NCBI GenBank assembly: GCA_050084515.1
Contig: CM114274.1
Coordinates: forward strand, 25,792,001-25,856,000
Source of the DNA: Blasia pusilla
Lineage: Eukaryota > Marchantiophyta > Marchantiopsida > Blasiales
Reading direction: 5' to 3'
DNA length: 64,000 nt
The position numbers and the translations under genes are program-made. The stretch's first letter is position 1; the number at the start of each line of letters is the position of its first letter. The notes below the pieces were generated by a model. That model searched no databases, was not told where the DNA came from, and saw nothing but the letters and a program-made list of their open reading frames with translations. This document shows, one piece after another, positions 33,325 through 44,889 of this stretch.

Positions 33325-33812
33325 TGACATCAAAGCGATAGGAGAACATCATTTGAAATACTTGATGTTTGAGGAGAGAAGAGAGGCAAGAGAAGGCAAA
33401 TTTCAGTTTGGGAGAAGGAAATTTTGTTTAGAGCTCAGTGGGTGTAGATTCCAGGTGGAGCTTTGACGGTGATAAAACTTTGGAGGCATTTTTTAAGGCT
33501 TTCCACGTTGATTTAGCCATCTGGGTCCGTGGGAGCTAGAATGACGCCAAAAGCATGTTCTAGCCAGCTTTTAGAGATCGTCAAGAGCTTTCCTATGTAC
33601 CCAAAATCGCTCAATTTTGACATTATGAGCTCCTGCAATAGCAATTTCAGTGTAGGAAAGTGCAAGTTTGCTCTCTACAAGCCAATTTCGACTAGTTCTT
33701 TCATATAATTGATCAATTTTGACAAATTTCAGGTCGATTTTTGTATAGGAGTGATCTATGCTTCAACTAGAGCAGTAGAGAGCCTGAAATTACGTGAGTG
33801 AAATCGTTCGTC

Positions 33813-34500
33813 ATGGAGTATTTCTCAATAGCAATCACAAGCGAAAAGCTAGATAAGCCGAATTACAATATTTGGAAGTTTCGCATGAAAAAATTTCTCA
33901 TGGATCAAGAACTATGGGAGCTTCTCATAGGTGATGAGGCCAAGCCAGAAGATGACTCAATAGACTTGAATGTTTGTGCCAAGAACAAACACGCAAAGCA
34001 AGTTATCCACTACATTTCAATAACGATCAATTTACCAATGATAAGGCACATTCAAGATGTTGATACTCCAAAGTATTATATTTTGAGTATAAGACATATT
34101 GTTGATCAGTTGAATAGCATTGGAGTGACAATAGAAGATGATGATCTGAGTTTGTTTACTCTTCAAGACCTTCCAAAGGATTACAAGTCCTTTGAGACCT
34201 CTATCTGTGTGAGAGAGAAATATCCAACCTTTCAAGAGTTAGTCCCATTGTTAATCAATGAAGAGATGCGCCTAGTAGGCAGCAGTAGCTTGTCTAGTCT
34301 ACAAGAGAGTATGTTATTTGCAGGTTATGGATCAAACAGAGGCGCAGGTCGTGGCAAAAATTTCCGTGGTCGTGGTGGATATCAAGCATATGGAGGAAGA
34401 GACACTCAATATAACGTCACTCAATCTACTACGAACCGGCACAAGACACGATCACAAGGTGGTGATGTTGGAAACCATTGGGGTCGAGGTGAGCAGTAGA
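33813..34500 (+). pseudogene. Copia gag (C2), mostly open
   Basis: ATG at 33,813 (M-E-Y-F-S) matches the C1 start. The frame is open for about 228 codons: 'KPNYNIWKFRMKKFLMDQEL', 'QVIHYISITINLPMIRHIQD', 'FETSICVREKYPTFQELVP', then a Gly/Arg-rich region ending with a TAG at 34,497. A segment of about 100 codons present in C1 after 'IQDVDTPK' is deleted here, so the product is an internally shortened Gag. Confidence 0.85.
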
Positions 34501-34835
34501 GGGTCCTTGGATCTTGTAAGTATTGTGGGATAAAGGGTCACTATGCAAAATTTTACTTCAAGAAGAAGGCAGATATGGGAACAGAAGCCTTAGAGCAACA
34601 AAACTTTATGGAGCAACAACACAAAGAGCAATACCAAGAACAACAACATTCACAAACAAAGCATCTCTTGGTCATGACTCATCATATGGGAGCAATGGTA
34701 AAAAAAGACTCGACAACAGATTGGTACATTGACTTTGGTGCATCAAATCACATGACCTCATACGCTAAATGGTTCAGTAGTTTCGAGCCGGTGAAAGATC
34801 CTGCAATTGTGCTCACAGAAGATGACATCAAATAG
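34501..34835 (+). pseudogene. Copia zinc knuckle and protease start (C2)
   Basis: The knuckle near 34,514 reads C-K-Y-C-G-I-K-G-H-Y-A-K-F-Y: the last Cys is replaced by Tyr. 34,575-34,835 reads through a Gln-rich linker to 'WYIDFGASNHMT', in which the usual D-S-G-A protease site is D-F-G-A. The frame ends at 34,833 where the element is cut off. Confidence 0.75.
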
Positions 34836-35025
34836 AAACTTAACCGAAATAGTAAGTTTCTGTGTATGGCTCTAAATGAGCCGAAACGAAAGGGAAACAT
34901 GCTCTCAGCTTACCCGTGGTCTAAGCAGGTCATCCTTGACCTCCTGAGGCTGTCCTCTAATATTTCCGAAGACGCTCTACTACATCTCGCCGATCTATCC
35001 TAAAAGACGTTACATTTATATCGTC
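34836..35025 (-). repeat. Dispersed repeat R1, inverted partial copy
   Basis: The stretch is the inverse of about 22,565-22,745 ('gagccgaaacgaaagggaaa', 'aggtcatccttgacc', 'tcgatctatcctaaaagac'-like blocks). It abuts the broken end of copia C2, so the truncation of C2 probably involved this repeat. Confidence 0.6.
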
Positions 35026-36230
35026 CCTTGCAGATTATGGTCATCATCTCCAACCAAGGAATGAGTTGTCCTTACTCGCTGAAACTATTTTCACTATAGG
35101 CAACAAATCTACCGAGCCCAAACTAATGAGTTTTTCAATACACTCGTGCCACGGGAGACACCGACTTTAGATATTGCCAATATTATTGGTGAATATAAAC
35201 CTAAGAGGGAATGCCCCTTTTTCTTTTTTTTAGCTCGTGACCTTCATGTTCAAGATTCTTTGAATCCCGCTGATTCCCCTTTACCCCTTTTTATTCGGGT
35301 TTTCTATTCGCGAGTACTTGAGATAGCTTTGAACCTTCCTCGTAACTCTACAACAGTCGATCTCGTAACCCAACTAGGGGTGGGCGTAGCCCGAGGTTAA
35401 ATATCACTTTGGTAAAAGCGGTAGTAGTGGAGCCGAATTTCGGTAGTTACTTACTTGTCGACTGTGGACCAATGTGAATCGTCACGGTCAACCAGCTAGG
35501 TCATGGGAAGCCGAGCCACGTTACCGGTAGGCTACGGGTCTTTCCACGTGTCGAGGAGCCGTGGTCATGAATCAATGTTGGGCCCAATGATCGTGTCGTG
35601 CTGACTGTTTGTGAGCACTCGCAACAACAGTCTGCCCGCTGAATATCTTACGCATTTTCTTGTCCAAAAAATAATTTGGGCACATAACGGAGGCCGTCCA
35701 TTGGCTGAGGGGAATTTTGATAAACCTAGACGGTAAACCCAATCAATCCTAGCTAGAACGGATGGAACAAGAAGATTTGGGTCGTTTCATCCCAAACGTG
35801 AAACCTCGGGTCAAACGCCCGAACTATGGTTGAATTAGTCGACTAACTGACCGGGAAACGGTTCCGTGAGAGCGCGCGCGTGTGACAGGTAGCGATGGGA
35901 CCAGGTCAGACACACCGTTGACCGGCCCATGCAGTGATGTGACCGTAGTTACGACAGTCCGCAGTTAGGCACGCTACAAACTGTGCGTTTCAATCAACCA
36001 CGTCAGCGGGCAGACCGTTGTTGCGACAACTTTTGCCTGCAAAAGTTTTGGGCGCAGAAAAATTGGAAACTCTTAGGGTCGGACTCCATAGGCACTTCAA
36101 ATTGTACGATCTTTAACAATCATGCCAAAAATTTGATGGTTAGTAAGGAATTCAAGTTCGCTACCCTCGGAAACTCGCGATATGTAGGATTGTCGCGATA
36201 GTCCCCGTGTGCTCATGTGATCCGGACCTT
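35026..36230. other. Spacer, no recognisable gene
   Basis: A short open frame at 35,146-35,400 (84 codons) has no recognised family and includes a poly-Phe run. The rest is moderately GC-rich with CpG-containing words but no domain. Confidence 0.5.
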
Positions 36231-36244
36231 AGTTGACTAATCCT

Positions 36245-36392
36245 CGTGGTTTTTATTTTTGGGTACATACAACCATGGCAACTCCTATTTTGAAATTGAG
36301 ATATATGTGTTTTAGTTGTCATGGTTCTTATTTTAGGGCACGTACAACCATGGTGGCTCCCATCTTGAAATTGAGGCATCTGTGTTTAAGTT
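36245..36392 (+). repeat. Imperfect tandem repeat, two units of about 70 bp
   Basis: Both units contain 'gtacaaccatgg' or 'acatacaaccatgg', 'ctcc(t/c)at(t/c)ttgaaattgag' and 'tgtgttt'. Positions are roughly 36,260-36,325 and 36,335-36,392. Confidence 0.65.
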
Positions 36393-38015
36393 TATACCAT
36401 AAGGTTATTCAAAAGTTCATACTTACTAAAAGAAGTAAAGATTTCCAAAAGAAGAAAAGGCTTTCCGCAAATTGACTTCACATCATAGCATGGGCTGACA
36501 ATATAACACTAATACTTCTTACTTTGGAACAACATTCAAACAAGAAGTTTTTGTTTGAGAACCGGGGTGAAGGATGACCTTGGTCATCGTCGCTTAAGTA
36601 AAGTTGGATCCCTCTACAAACTCATATTGTTGTTTTGATCCCATATCATCTTAAATGGGAAAGGACTTTAAAAACTAGATCATAATGATTTCATAATATT
36701 CTTTAAGAAAAAAAAATCCAAGTGGGGAGGTGAAGTTGTTTGACCATAAGATTGGCTTTTAGACCACCCCCTAGATTTCCATTGAAAAAAATTGTTAGAG
36801 CTGAACATATCAGCTTTAGCTTTTAGTGGGGTGGGGCCATTGCCAACCCTCACTAAACAAATTTGATGTGAGATGGGCGGCCACTAAGTTCATACTCACC
36901 CTCCTTATTGTTTTCCCTAGGGTATTTGGGCATGTGGATAGACATATCATTTCTATCCGACTAGTATAATGTAAGGGAGCGGATTCACAATAGGGTATTC
37001 AATTAACGCACTAAAGAAGTATTTCTTGCCTTCTTATGTCATGGAAACGTCACGTCCAAAAACATGTCTACGAAAATTGAAAGGACAAAAAGAGGTTCGA
37101 CGAATAGCTCGAATTATGTTTCCACATAAGCACATCTATGTTCGAATGTGGGGTGCATGTGCCCTTATGGTGTACTTTCTTTAAATGGAGAGATTCTATC
37201 CAATTTTTGAGGATGGAAGTTCATGCATTCATGGACACTCCAACAAAACTATTTCCTACTTTTTGATAGTGCCACAACTTTTGGGTGGGCTTCCGAAGTC
37301 CATCATCCCTTAGGAAAAGTGGGCACGAAACTGGTGGAGAAAATGAATCCACAATAAAGTCAGGGAAACAACAAGCCAAAAAGTGGCCAAGACCGACATG
37401 AATTATGTGATCTTTGATGTGTGGTTTACAAATCAACTCATTTAAAATTAGCCTTAAAACCAGAAAAGACAAAACCTTACCACACGACACACGACAAGAA
37501 TCAAACTTGGTACGTTATAGATTGGCAACCGAGTGGACTATATTCAAGACTATACGGAACGCTTTGAAACTGTTAGAATTATATTCTATTTATTATAACG
37601 TGAACGGTGGTAAATGGGGACAATGAACCCTAAACTCAATTTACTTCACAATAAATGCAAATTATTGTACTCATTATGATGAGACGCTAGTCATACGCAC
37701 TCCACCCATCCACGATTAAGCAAACAAATACGACTCAAGACTAAGTTATTTTGCTAAATGAGAGTAAGATTTCTCCCGTTTCTCATTTGGGGTACTTTTC
37801 TTCTACTTGAAAATTTAGTGGGTGAAGGGAAAATAAGGTGTATGAGGAGATTTTTTTAAAATATAAACCTCACATTCATACAAGTAGAAACAAAAAGGAT
37901 GTGAGAAAGAAGTAGGAGGTGTCTATAGTATGTGATCCCACTACAACGAAGGGTCTCAAAAAGGATTACGTCCATGGAGGTAGGTACTTGGTTCCGTACT
38001 ACGCAGCAATGATGG
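36393..38015. other. AT-rich spacer, no recognisable gene
   Basis: Only short unrelated open frames are present. I see no domain, RNA gene or retroelement motif. Confidence 0.5.
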
Positions 38016-38019
38016 GGAG

Positions 38020-38225
38020 ATCCGGGGTTACAAGTATTGCTAGCCGGTTAAATTTGAGAATTTCAGATTGATTTAAAAGTTTACAAAAACCGGCTGGAAT
38101 TCGAGTAGGTCCTTTGTATTTCGTATCTCAAAACCGGTTCAAAATCCGGAATTACCGTTTCCGATTGGACATTCCCGGCGAAGGACCGCGTCCCTCGAAA
38201 AAACTCCCCGAACCCTGCTACGCAA
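38020..38225 (+). repeat. Dispersed repeat R3, first copy
   Basis: It resembles 39,845-39,985: both have 'agccggttaaa', 'agaatttc', 'aaaccggtt' or 'aaattggttt', and 'attcccgg' or 'gttcccag'. Function is unknown; the copies are much diverged. Confidence 0.4.
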
Positions 38226-38229
38226 GATG

Positions 38230-39840
38230 CATATAGTCCCTTTTCAGACCTCATGAGCCCTTCTTTAAATATTCCAAATCAGTCATGTTCCTTACATATT
38301 ACTTTTCTTGTTGGTGATGCTAAATTTATGAGTTTTTTAAAATTTTTTATTTATGTGTTTCTAACCATGTGTGACATTGGTGTTCTCCATCTTTTTAGAA
38401 CCCCCTCCTTCTACTTTTTATGAGTTTATCATCTTCTTTTTTCTTCATGTCAATTTTTTTTCTTGAGCCATTTTTGTTTCAATGATAATTTTTTTAAATT
38501 TATTAAAAGAATCAAATACTTTTACACCACCTGTTTTACTGATTGCTTGAGAGACCAGATTAATCAAATGTCCTACTATCATGTAACACCTCAAAGATAT
38601 AGATTGGTATTTTCAAAAGGTCAAAATGTTAAAATTTTGTATTGTATCAAGAGAGTATGAAGTAACAAAATTGAACCTTTGTTGAAAGAAAATTATTGTC
38701 AAAAAAGATATGTTGGCAATTAAAAATCTCATCTTCCCTAAATAATAGAGACGAGCGCTTATATTATTTAGAGGTCCATGATAAATATTCTTCTTGAAGT
38801 TTGCACTATACATAGTTTGGATGCCATTGCATGCCATTAAATCTTAGTAAGGTTTGTGTGCATTGCATGAGATAAAATATGCAGTGAATACAATAATAAA
38901 CCCCTATTTTAAAATTTGATAGTGAAACGTCTCATAAAGAACTTTATTCTCATACCACATGTAAGAAAAACTAGGTATTGCTATTATGTAGGGTAATCAA
39001 AGTATAGATGGTGTAAACAACATTAGCTTGAGTATTTGGGTTAAGTGGTCATGGATCTCTTGTATAATTGTATCCTTTTTAACTAATAGAATATATATAT
39101 ATAATATGCGTCTTTTGAGAGGGGTGGGAGAGAAAGTAATTAGTGAACTTATGTGGGGGTCACGCTATAATTCAAATGGAGAGGGAAAAAATGGGAAGTG
39201 TTTGTAGGGGCAGTAAACAATAAATAAATGAATAAATATGAGTTACCAGAGTTAGTAGCCATTGGAAAGGAGGTTTTATTCTCTTTCCAACCATATTAAA
39301 TTTCATTTTATGGAATTTTGAAAAATTCAAATAATTGAAATAAAATTTACTTATATCCAAAATTTTCTCCAAGTGTGTATTTTGAGATAAGAGATGCTTT
39401 GATCCTCCATAATGCACAAGTTTTATGGGAATTCTCCTTGGCCAATTCTTAAGTAGGAAAGTAGCTAGCCCATGTTCCCATATTGGGGCAATGAAGCCAA
39501 TTATAGGGCGTGTGGTATCAGCGATATCTTTAATGCACTGTAATCACCGACTTGAATTAAAACTCTCCCTAGGGTTACATCCATCCCGTGGAGGAGCGGT
39601 GTTAATCTTCACAAATTTTCCGGGTCTTTGCATGCCCAAACTTTTTGGATGTGGACTCTATTGCAACCCCTTTTTCTCCAACGTACAACAACCCTTAGGT
39701 CTAAAATGCAAAAGGTTTGAGACCCTTGTCGTGGGGTGTGTGGAGGATAGCTTTGACATCCACTATTACACAACTCCACCAAGAATTCTACCTAGATTTC
39801 TTCTTCACTCCACGTCTAACGCAACGTTCGAGGAGATCTC
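38230..39840. other. AT-rich spacer, no recognisable gene
   Basis: A 144-codon open frame at 39,425-39,859 has no recognised domain and lies beside a repeat, so it is not called as a gene. The remainder is AT-rich. Confidence 0.45.
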
Positions 39841-39844
39841 CTGT

Positions 39845-39985
39845 CACAAGTCAAGATAGCCGGTTAAAATTAAGAATTTCTAATTCATTTTAAATTTGCC
39901 TACCCAAAATTGGTTTAGAAATCGATTAGATGTTCCCAGTACCGGGTACCCGGAAAAAATCCATAAACCCTCATGTAAGAGCCAA
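39845..39985 (+). repeat. Dispersed repeat R3, second copy
   Basis: Partner of 38,020-38,225. The following 39,995-40,060 segment also resembles 36,020-36,080 ('gcgcacaaaacttttgg' against 'gcaaaagttttgggcgca'). Confidence 0.4.
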
Positions 39986-39989
39986 GTCC

Positions 39990-41400
39990 CATGGGCCGGA
40001 GGTTGCCAATTTTGTTGCGCACAAAACTTTTGGACATACAAATTGTGCGACGTCTTGGCGACCCTGAGTAATATATATCTTGGCGATGTGTTTTCTATTA
40101 TTGTATCCCAATTAAAATAATTTGGACAGAAAAATGAGGTCGCTATGACCTCTACGTCCATGGGACCCGTCCCTAAACTGCAAAAGCTACATGTTCCATG
40201 CATGACTCAAGGTTTGGACTCACCATAGACAACAAGTAAAACAAGGATAATAGTCGATGCCTACCTCCATGACCAAAGGACATGTGCGTGGACCCAAAAG
40301 ATTATAAAATACGTCAAAAGGAAGCCCATAGATATCCTTATGGAGTTAGTTACTAGTTCTAACAATTCAACTTCCCCATACGACAAATCCTAGAAAAGGT
40401 TAAAAAAATGGTTGTTTCTTCGTGGCTAAGACTCTTTGGATAGTTTGTAGATTCTAAAATGTGATGATTTGGCAAGGACATAAAAGCTCCTATTATAGTA
40501 CTACTGGTGAGTTCAATTCTACATTTAATATAGAAAATGAGGAGGAGAACTCGACCCTCCATTTCAGGAAGTTCTTTAATAGTTGAAGCTAATAAAAAAC
40601 TTGAAATGCAACCATTTAAAAGCTACTGGATGCTATAAAAACATGGTTGCGAAGTATAAAAGAAAGGAGAAACTCCTTTCCCACCTTTACCGTTACCGTC
40701 GGTCGGTGTCCTCGTTCAAACACGTTTCTGATGACAGGAACGCGAACCTTGACCACAGTTATTAGTCCCCGTCCGATGTGGTTGGTTACTCGACCGAGTA
40801 GAACTCTGTTGCCCTACTGTTGGACTGGGAAGTAGGAACAAGTCCGCTACAGTAGCTGAGTTAGCAGGGCGCGCGCTAGCAGCGACTGTTTACAACGAGA
40901 GCTTCCCCAACTGTTACGAGCGTAACAAATTAACCACATAACGCATAACTACCAACGTAGTGTGGGTGAAACCCGCCACGGTCAGATCCATGAGGCGCGG
41001 TCAGCGTCTGCGTCAAACATGGGCTAAAGTCCAAGTTCATGGTAAGCATTGACTTCGTGACCGTACCTTGCGGGCGAGTTTCGTTTTCCCCGCGTTACGT
41101 TCTGGAGATGTCGGTAAAAATCTACGGAGGTGATAGGAGAATACCCTCCAATGATGAAGTTTCGTTGCACCTGCCCTCTTTGCAGATAGTCAAGCCCGCC
41201 AGATTTGGCGGTCGTGGCGGTTTGGCCCAGGCTTTCCCCGATTTTCTCATTGAAGCGATGGATTCGCCGCCAAACTGCCCGTGTCTAGAGAGAGAAAGTA
41301 CGAAGGCATCCCGTGAGACTTGTTCGTGTGGGTTGACATAGTTTTGTCTGTTTCGGAAGGGCAGGCTCTGGTATCTATGACGATGGACATTGATGGTCAG
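39990..41400. other. Spacer with rising GC content
   Basis: From about 40,680 the sequence becomes GC- and CpG-richer. Short frames (for example 41,039-41,341) have no recognised domain. No gene is supported. Confidence 0.4.
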
Positions 41401-41404
41401 TTGC

Positions 41405-41650
41405 GCACTAGTCTTTACTGCTACGGTGGGTTAGATTGCGACCGGAGGACCGCGGAGATATGGATGGGAATTTCTGGATCCGTCAACGAGGCCTGTAGAA
41501 GGATCCCGTCCGTGGAACAGTAGAGCACTAGACCAGTCCTTACTACTGCTACGGTCGGTTAGATGCGACAACATAGGCCCTTGGAGAGATGGATGGGAAT
41601 TTCTAGGTCCGTCGAGGAGGCCTTTCCGCGTCAACGTATCCCGTCACTGG
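41405..41650 (+). repeat. Imperfect tandem duplication, unit about 120-130 bp
   Basis: Each unit has 'actgctacggt(g/c)ggtta', 'gagatggatgggaatttct', 'ggatccgtc' or 'aggtccgtc', and 'gaggcct'. Units lie at about 41,413-41,530 and 41,546-41,645. Confidence 0.7.
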
Positions 41651-42367
41651 TGCAGGCCCAGGGTCGTGCAAAATGCGTGCGACGGGTGTTGTAGTGCGGT
41701 GGTGTCCTCGGGAAGGGTCGGAGGCCGGGACTTTACGAAGTATAGCGACGGTCATCTTCTCGAGCAAGTTCGTGAGAATGTGTCCGTGTTCTTTGGCACA
41801 TTCTGAGGGTACGATGCTTTGGGTGGAGGCAGAAAAACGCAACGGGAAAAGGGAAAGGCAGTAATTCGGGGGATCTTTTTGGATGGAAGTGGTATTAAGT
41901 GAAAAATAAAATATATATGTAGAAGAAGGATGGGAAACCCATCACGATACAAAAGAGGGGCATGGAGACCCCAAGAGGCCAGAACCGGCCCCGACATACC
42001 GGAACCGGCCCCGGTATTAAGACTGAAACTTAGTTCAAGGTCCCCAGCGTTCAAACTCCTACTTTTGAAACAGATATGCCGAACATTGAGCGAGCGCGCC
42101 CGCAATTGGGCCGCTGGTTTGTTTACGAGAAGTTCGTGAGCTTTTCGAACACATGCCAAGGTCTCACTTTTCCAGTCTGCTCCCAGACCAGGAAAAAGAG
42201 ACTGCGAAAGTAGACTGTTTTCGACGGGTGCGAGCGATGTTTGAAAGAAGTAGACTGGGTGGTGTCACTAGTTTCGTGATGAGACAACATCGGCGGCCTT
42301 AGGACAAGCAGGAAATACGGCGAGTGTGCCGAGCGCAGATTCGGTCGGTCGATGGATAATTCATAGT

Positions 42368-42396
42368 ATCATGGATGGATGGATAGATGGATGGTA
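42368..42396 (+). repeat. GATG/GATA tetranucleotide repeat
   Basis: The run 'catggatggatggatagatggatgg' (within 42,371-42,396) is a short microsatellite upstream of the TCP11 gene. Confidence 0.85.
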
Positions 42397-42620
42397 AGTT
42401 AGCGAACGTGCGACAAACCACTACGCAGCGGTAGGGTTGTTGGGAGACGAGTGCAGTTAAGAACGGTCCATTCGTCCATCCAGCATCCTAGGCTGGGGAT
42501 GAGTCGGATGACACAGTAACTTTGCGCAAGGGGTAACTCTCGAAGACGGCGCTTCAAAAGCGAGAAGATGTTTTAACCCCGTTCGCCGGTTAATCTGGTA
42601 TGCACTCGGGAGAGGGTCCG

Positions 42621-42708
42621 CTTGCTGCCTGCCTGCCTGCTTGCCCGCCGGCCCGCTTGCCCGCCTACCTGCCTGCCCGCTCGCTCGCTCGCCCGCCCGC
42701 CCGCCCCA
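42621..42708 (+). repeat. Degenerate (GCCT/GCCC/GCTC)n repeat
   Basis: About 88 bp of four-base units such as gcct, gccc and gctc form a pyrimidine-rich, GC-rich tract. It is followed by purine-rich sequence (42,715-42,910). The open frames across it are low complexity and are not called as genes. Confidence 0.85.
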
Positions 42709-44889
42709 GTGAGCGGAAGAGGGAGGAAACAACAACAACATCTGAGCGGCCAGGGAGACAGAACAAAACACTGCAAACGCAGAGGTCGAGGAGCGGTGAC
42801 CAGGAGAGGAGAGGGGAGGAGGAGTCCGAGGGTGACAGTGGAACGAGCGAGCGAGAGAGATAGCGAGAGATAACGGAGCAGTGTAGGGAGAGAGGAGACG
42901 GAGTTCTTGTGGTGGTGGGGATCCGTTTTGCCTGCCTGCCGCCCCTTCGCTTCCTTTTTTCACTTGTCTAGAGTCGTCCTACGCATCACATCTCGCTGTG
43001 CGTGATCTTTGGTGCGATTTCTTGTCAATTCGACGCGTCGCTGAATCGTTTGTGAATCTAGCAGCGTGGAGCGTTTTATTCCATGACTTCGGCATCTGTT
43101 ATTGGTGGTGTATGGGATTGGATTCTTGAAGAGTTTCGGTGATGGATTGATCGTTTTCATTTTCGGAGGAGAGGAGGAAGTGGTGTGGCGCTGAGGAGGG
43201 AGGTGCAGTTGTGAGTAATTCGTCTCAAGAACGACGTCTTCCGTTGTTGATACAGATTGAGCTTCTACGGACGCCATCCAACCTGCTGTATGTGACTCCA
43301 CCTTGCCTGTTCTGCGTGGTATCGATTGTGGCCGTGGATACGTTGTTCGAGTCGCTCCTGTGAGCAATAATTGGGATTCAACGCTTGTTCCTCTCTTCCT
43401 TCTCACTTTCTCCAGACCTTTTTATCATAGACAAAGTAAGTGCGAGGCGGGAGACGTTGTCAGCTTGGTTGTTGTGCTAGCTCTAAATCGACCTAGCATT
43501 ATTCTGACCAAGAGGTTTGATTGTGCTCCTGAACTGTTGGGGTCGACATGTGCCCTTAGGAGAGTGTGTAAGGTGGTCCTCTCCCTAGCTTGTCATCTGT
43601 AAACCTGTTCGCAGCGAGACAGCCGAGAGAATTTTGTTGAGGATTGTCAGTAGCCACCGAACTTCGTTTCTTTTCTTTCGTGATCACGAGAGGTCTTGAA
43701 CAAATTACCACGGGTCTCTCTGACAAAGCCTGGAAGAGTAAGGCAACGTGCCTTGATAGAATTGACGTTAGCACTACGCTTAGCTTGGCTCCAAGGAATC
43801 CTTAAATTTAAGGGATCATCATTGGTTAGCGGATTATCCATCAAGTATTTCTCCATGCAGCCTGTTCCCCGGATCGCTCTGCACGGTGTCAATTCTTGTC
43901 GGAGTGGTTCGTGCTCATCGCTGGTGTCTTTTCACATCTCAAATTGAGGCAGATCGTGGAGGGACGTGTTCGGAAGTGGCATGATTTGGTTTCTATTTCA
44001 TGCTAAACGATAAACAAAATTGGATTTTTCTCAAATTGACATATATGTATGGCTAGTAGGAACGTGCCAGGGAGAGAATATTTCCCTGCATAGTTCATTG
44101 TTTCTAGTAGTATTTATGTAATATTTAGGGAGATGTAATTGACTTCTCGGTTCCCCCCTGCCTCGTGTCGTCTGTGACTTTCGTTTCAGATTAGTCCATC
44201 CTAAACCTGGAAGATATTGCATGTAATTCCTAGTCTTGGAAACCTGTGTACTGCACATGAGAAGCTGAGAAATGGACTAAAGAGCCTGAATAGATCGCTG
44301 TTCAAGCTCAATACGAACAAAGGTATAGCAAACTGTACAAAGGTGAAGCAAAGTAATCGGGAAAGAAGACGTACATCCTACAGGCAGTATTCCCAATGAG
44401 TTATACGCACCTTCATACTGCCACGTGGCCAGTGATTGGAGTTCCTCTTGTCTGGAATGGAGATGTTGTCCGTAACAGTTATAGAGGAGTTGCTACACAG
44501 GCAATTTACCCTTTTCTAATGTGTAGTTCAAGAATCATCTCTATAGACCATGGAGAAGTCAGTAGTTTTGAAGACTTGTGGGAAGTCCTCAATGCTCTTG
44601 GAATAAACCGAGAAGATACTCTTAGAAGTTATCAATTCAGCCTCCTCCCTTCAAAGTTTAAGTTCGAAAGTTGTGTCTTGTGGCCGGTCTTATGAGATAC
44701 GAGTCTTGACCTTGGCAAGCCCACTGGCGGGTAAAAGCTTTCCTGGGAGACTTATCAAAGAGAAATTATGAATGTTTGCACGATACTATAACAGCTGTTT
44801 GAGAAACTCGAGTCTTTATTTTCGTACTTGTTGTGTAACTGTTATTCATAGAACTCCTGTGCAGGTCTGTGCATTCAAGTGAATGAGGC
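42700..44889 (+). promoter_or_regulatory. Probable promoter and 5' leader of the TCP11 gene
   Basis: A GC-rich, purine-tract-containing region precedes the gene. A consensus donor (acaaa|gtaag, GT at 43,436) and an acceptor (tcctgtgcag ending at 44,864) would remove a leader intron of about 1.4 kb and leave a short last leader exon before the ATG at 44,890. Short upstream frames have no known domain. The transcription start is not determined. Confidence 0.45.

Larger units (their letters stand above)
33101..34832 (+). mobile_element. Ty1/copia element C2, 3'-truncated
   Basis: It has a 5' LTR (33,101-33,324), a PBS-like site, a leader, gag, zinc knuckle and the start of protease, then stops inside protease where R1-like sequence begins (34,836). 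It is the same family as C1 in the opposite orientation. RT, RNase H, integrase and 3' LTR are missing. Confidence 0.85.

Noticed and set aside
39425-39859. 144-codon open frame
   Set aside because: No recognised domain, no splice context, and the end overlaps dispersed repeat R3. It is compatible with chance in this length of DNA.
42457-42963. 168-codon open frame on the - strand and two on the + strand over the same interval
   Set aside because: They cross the GCCT/GCCC tract and the purine tract; composition is low complexity and no domain is visible.
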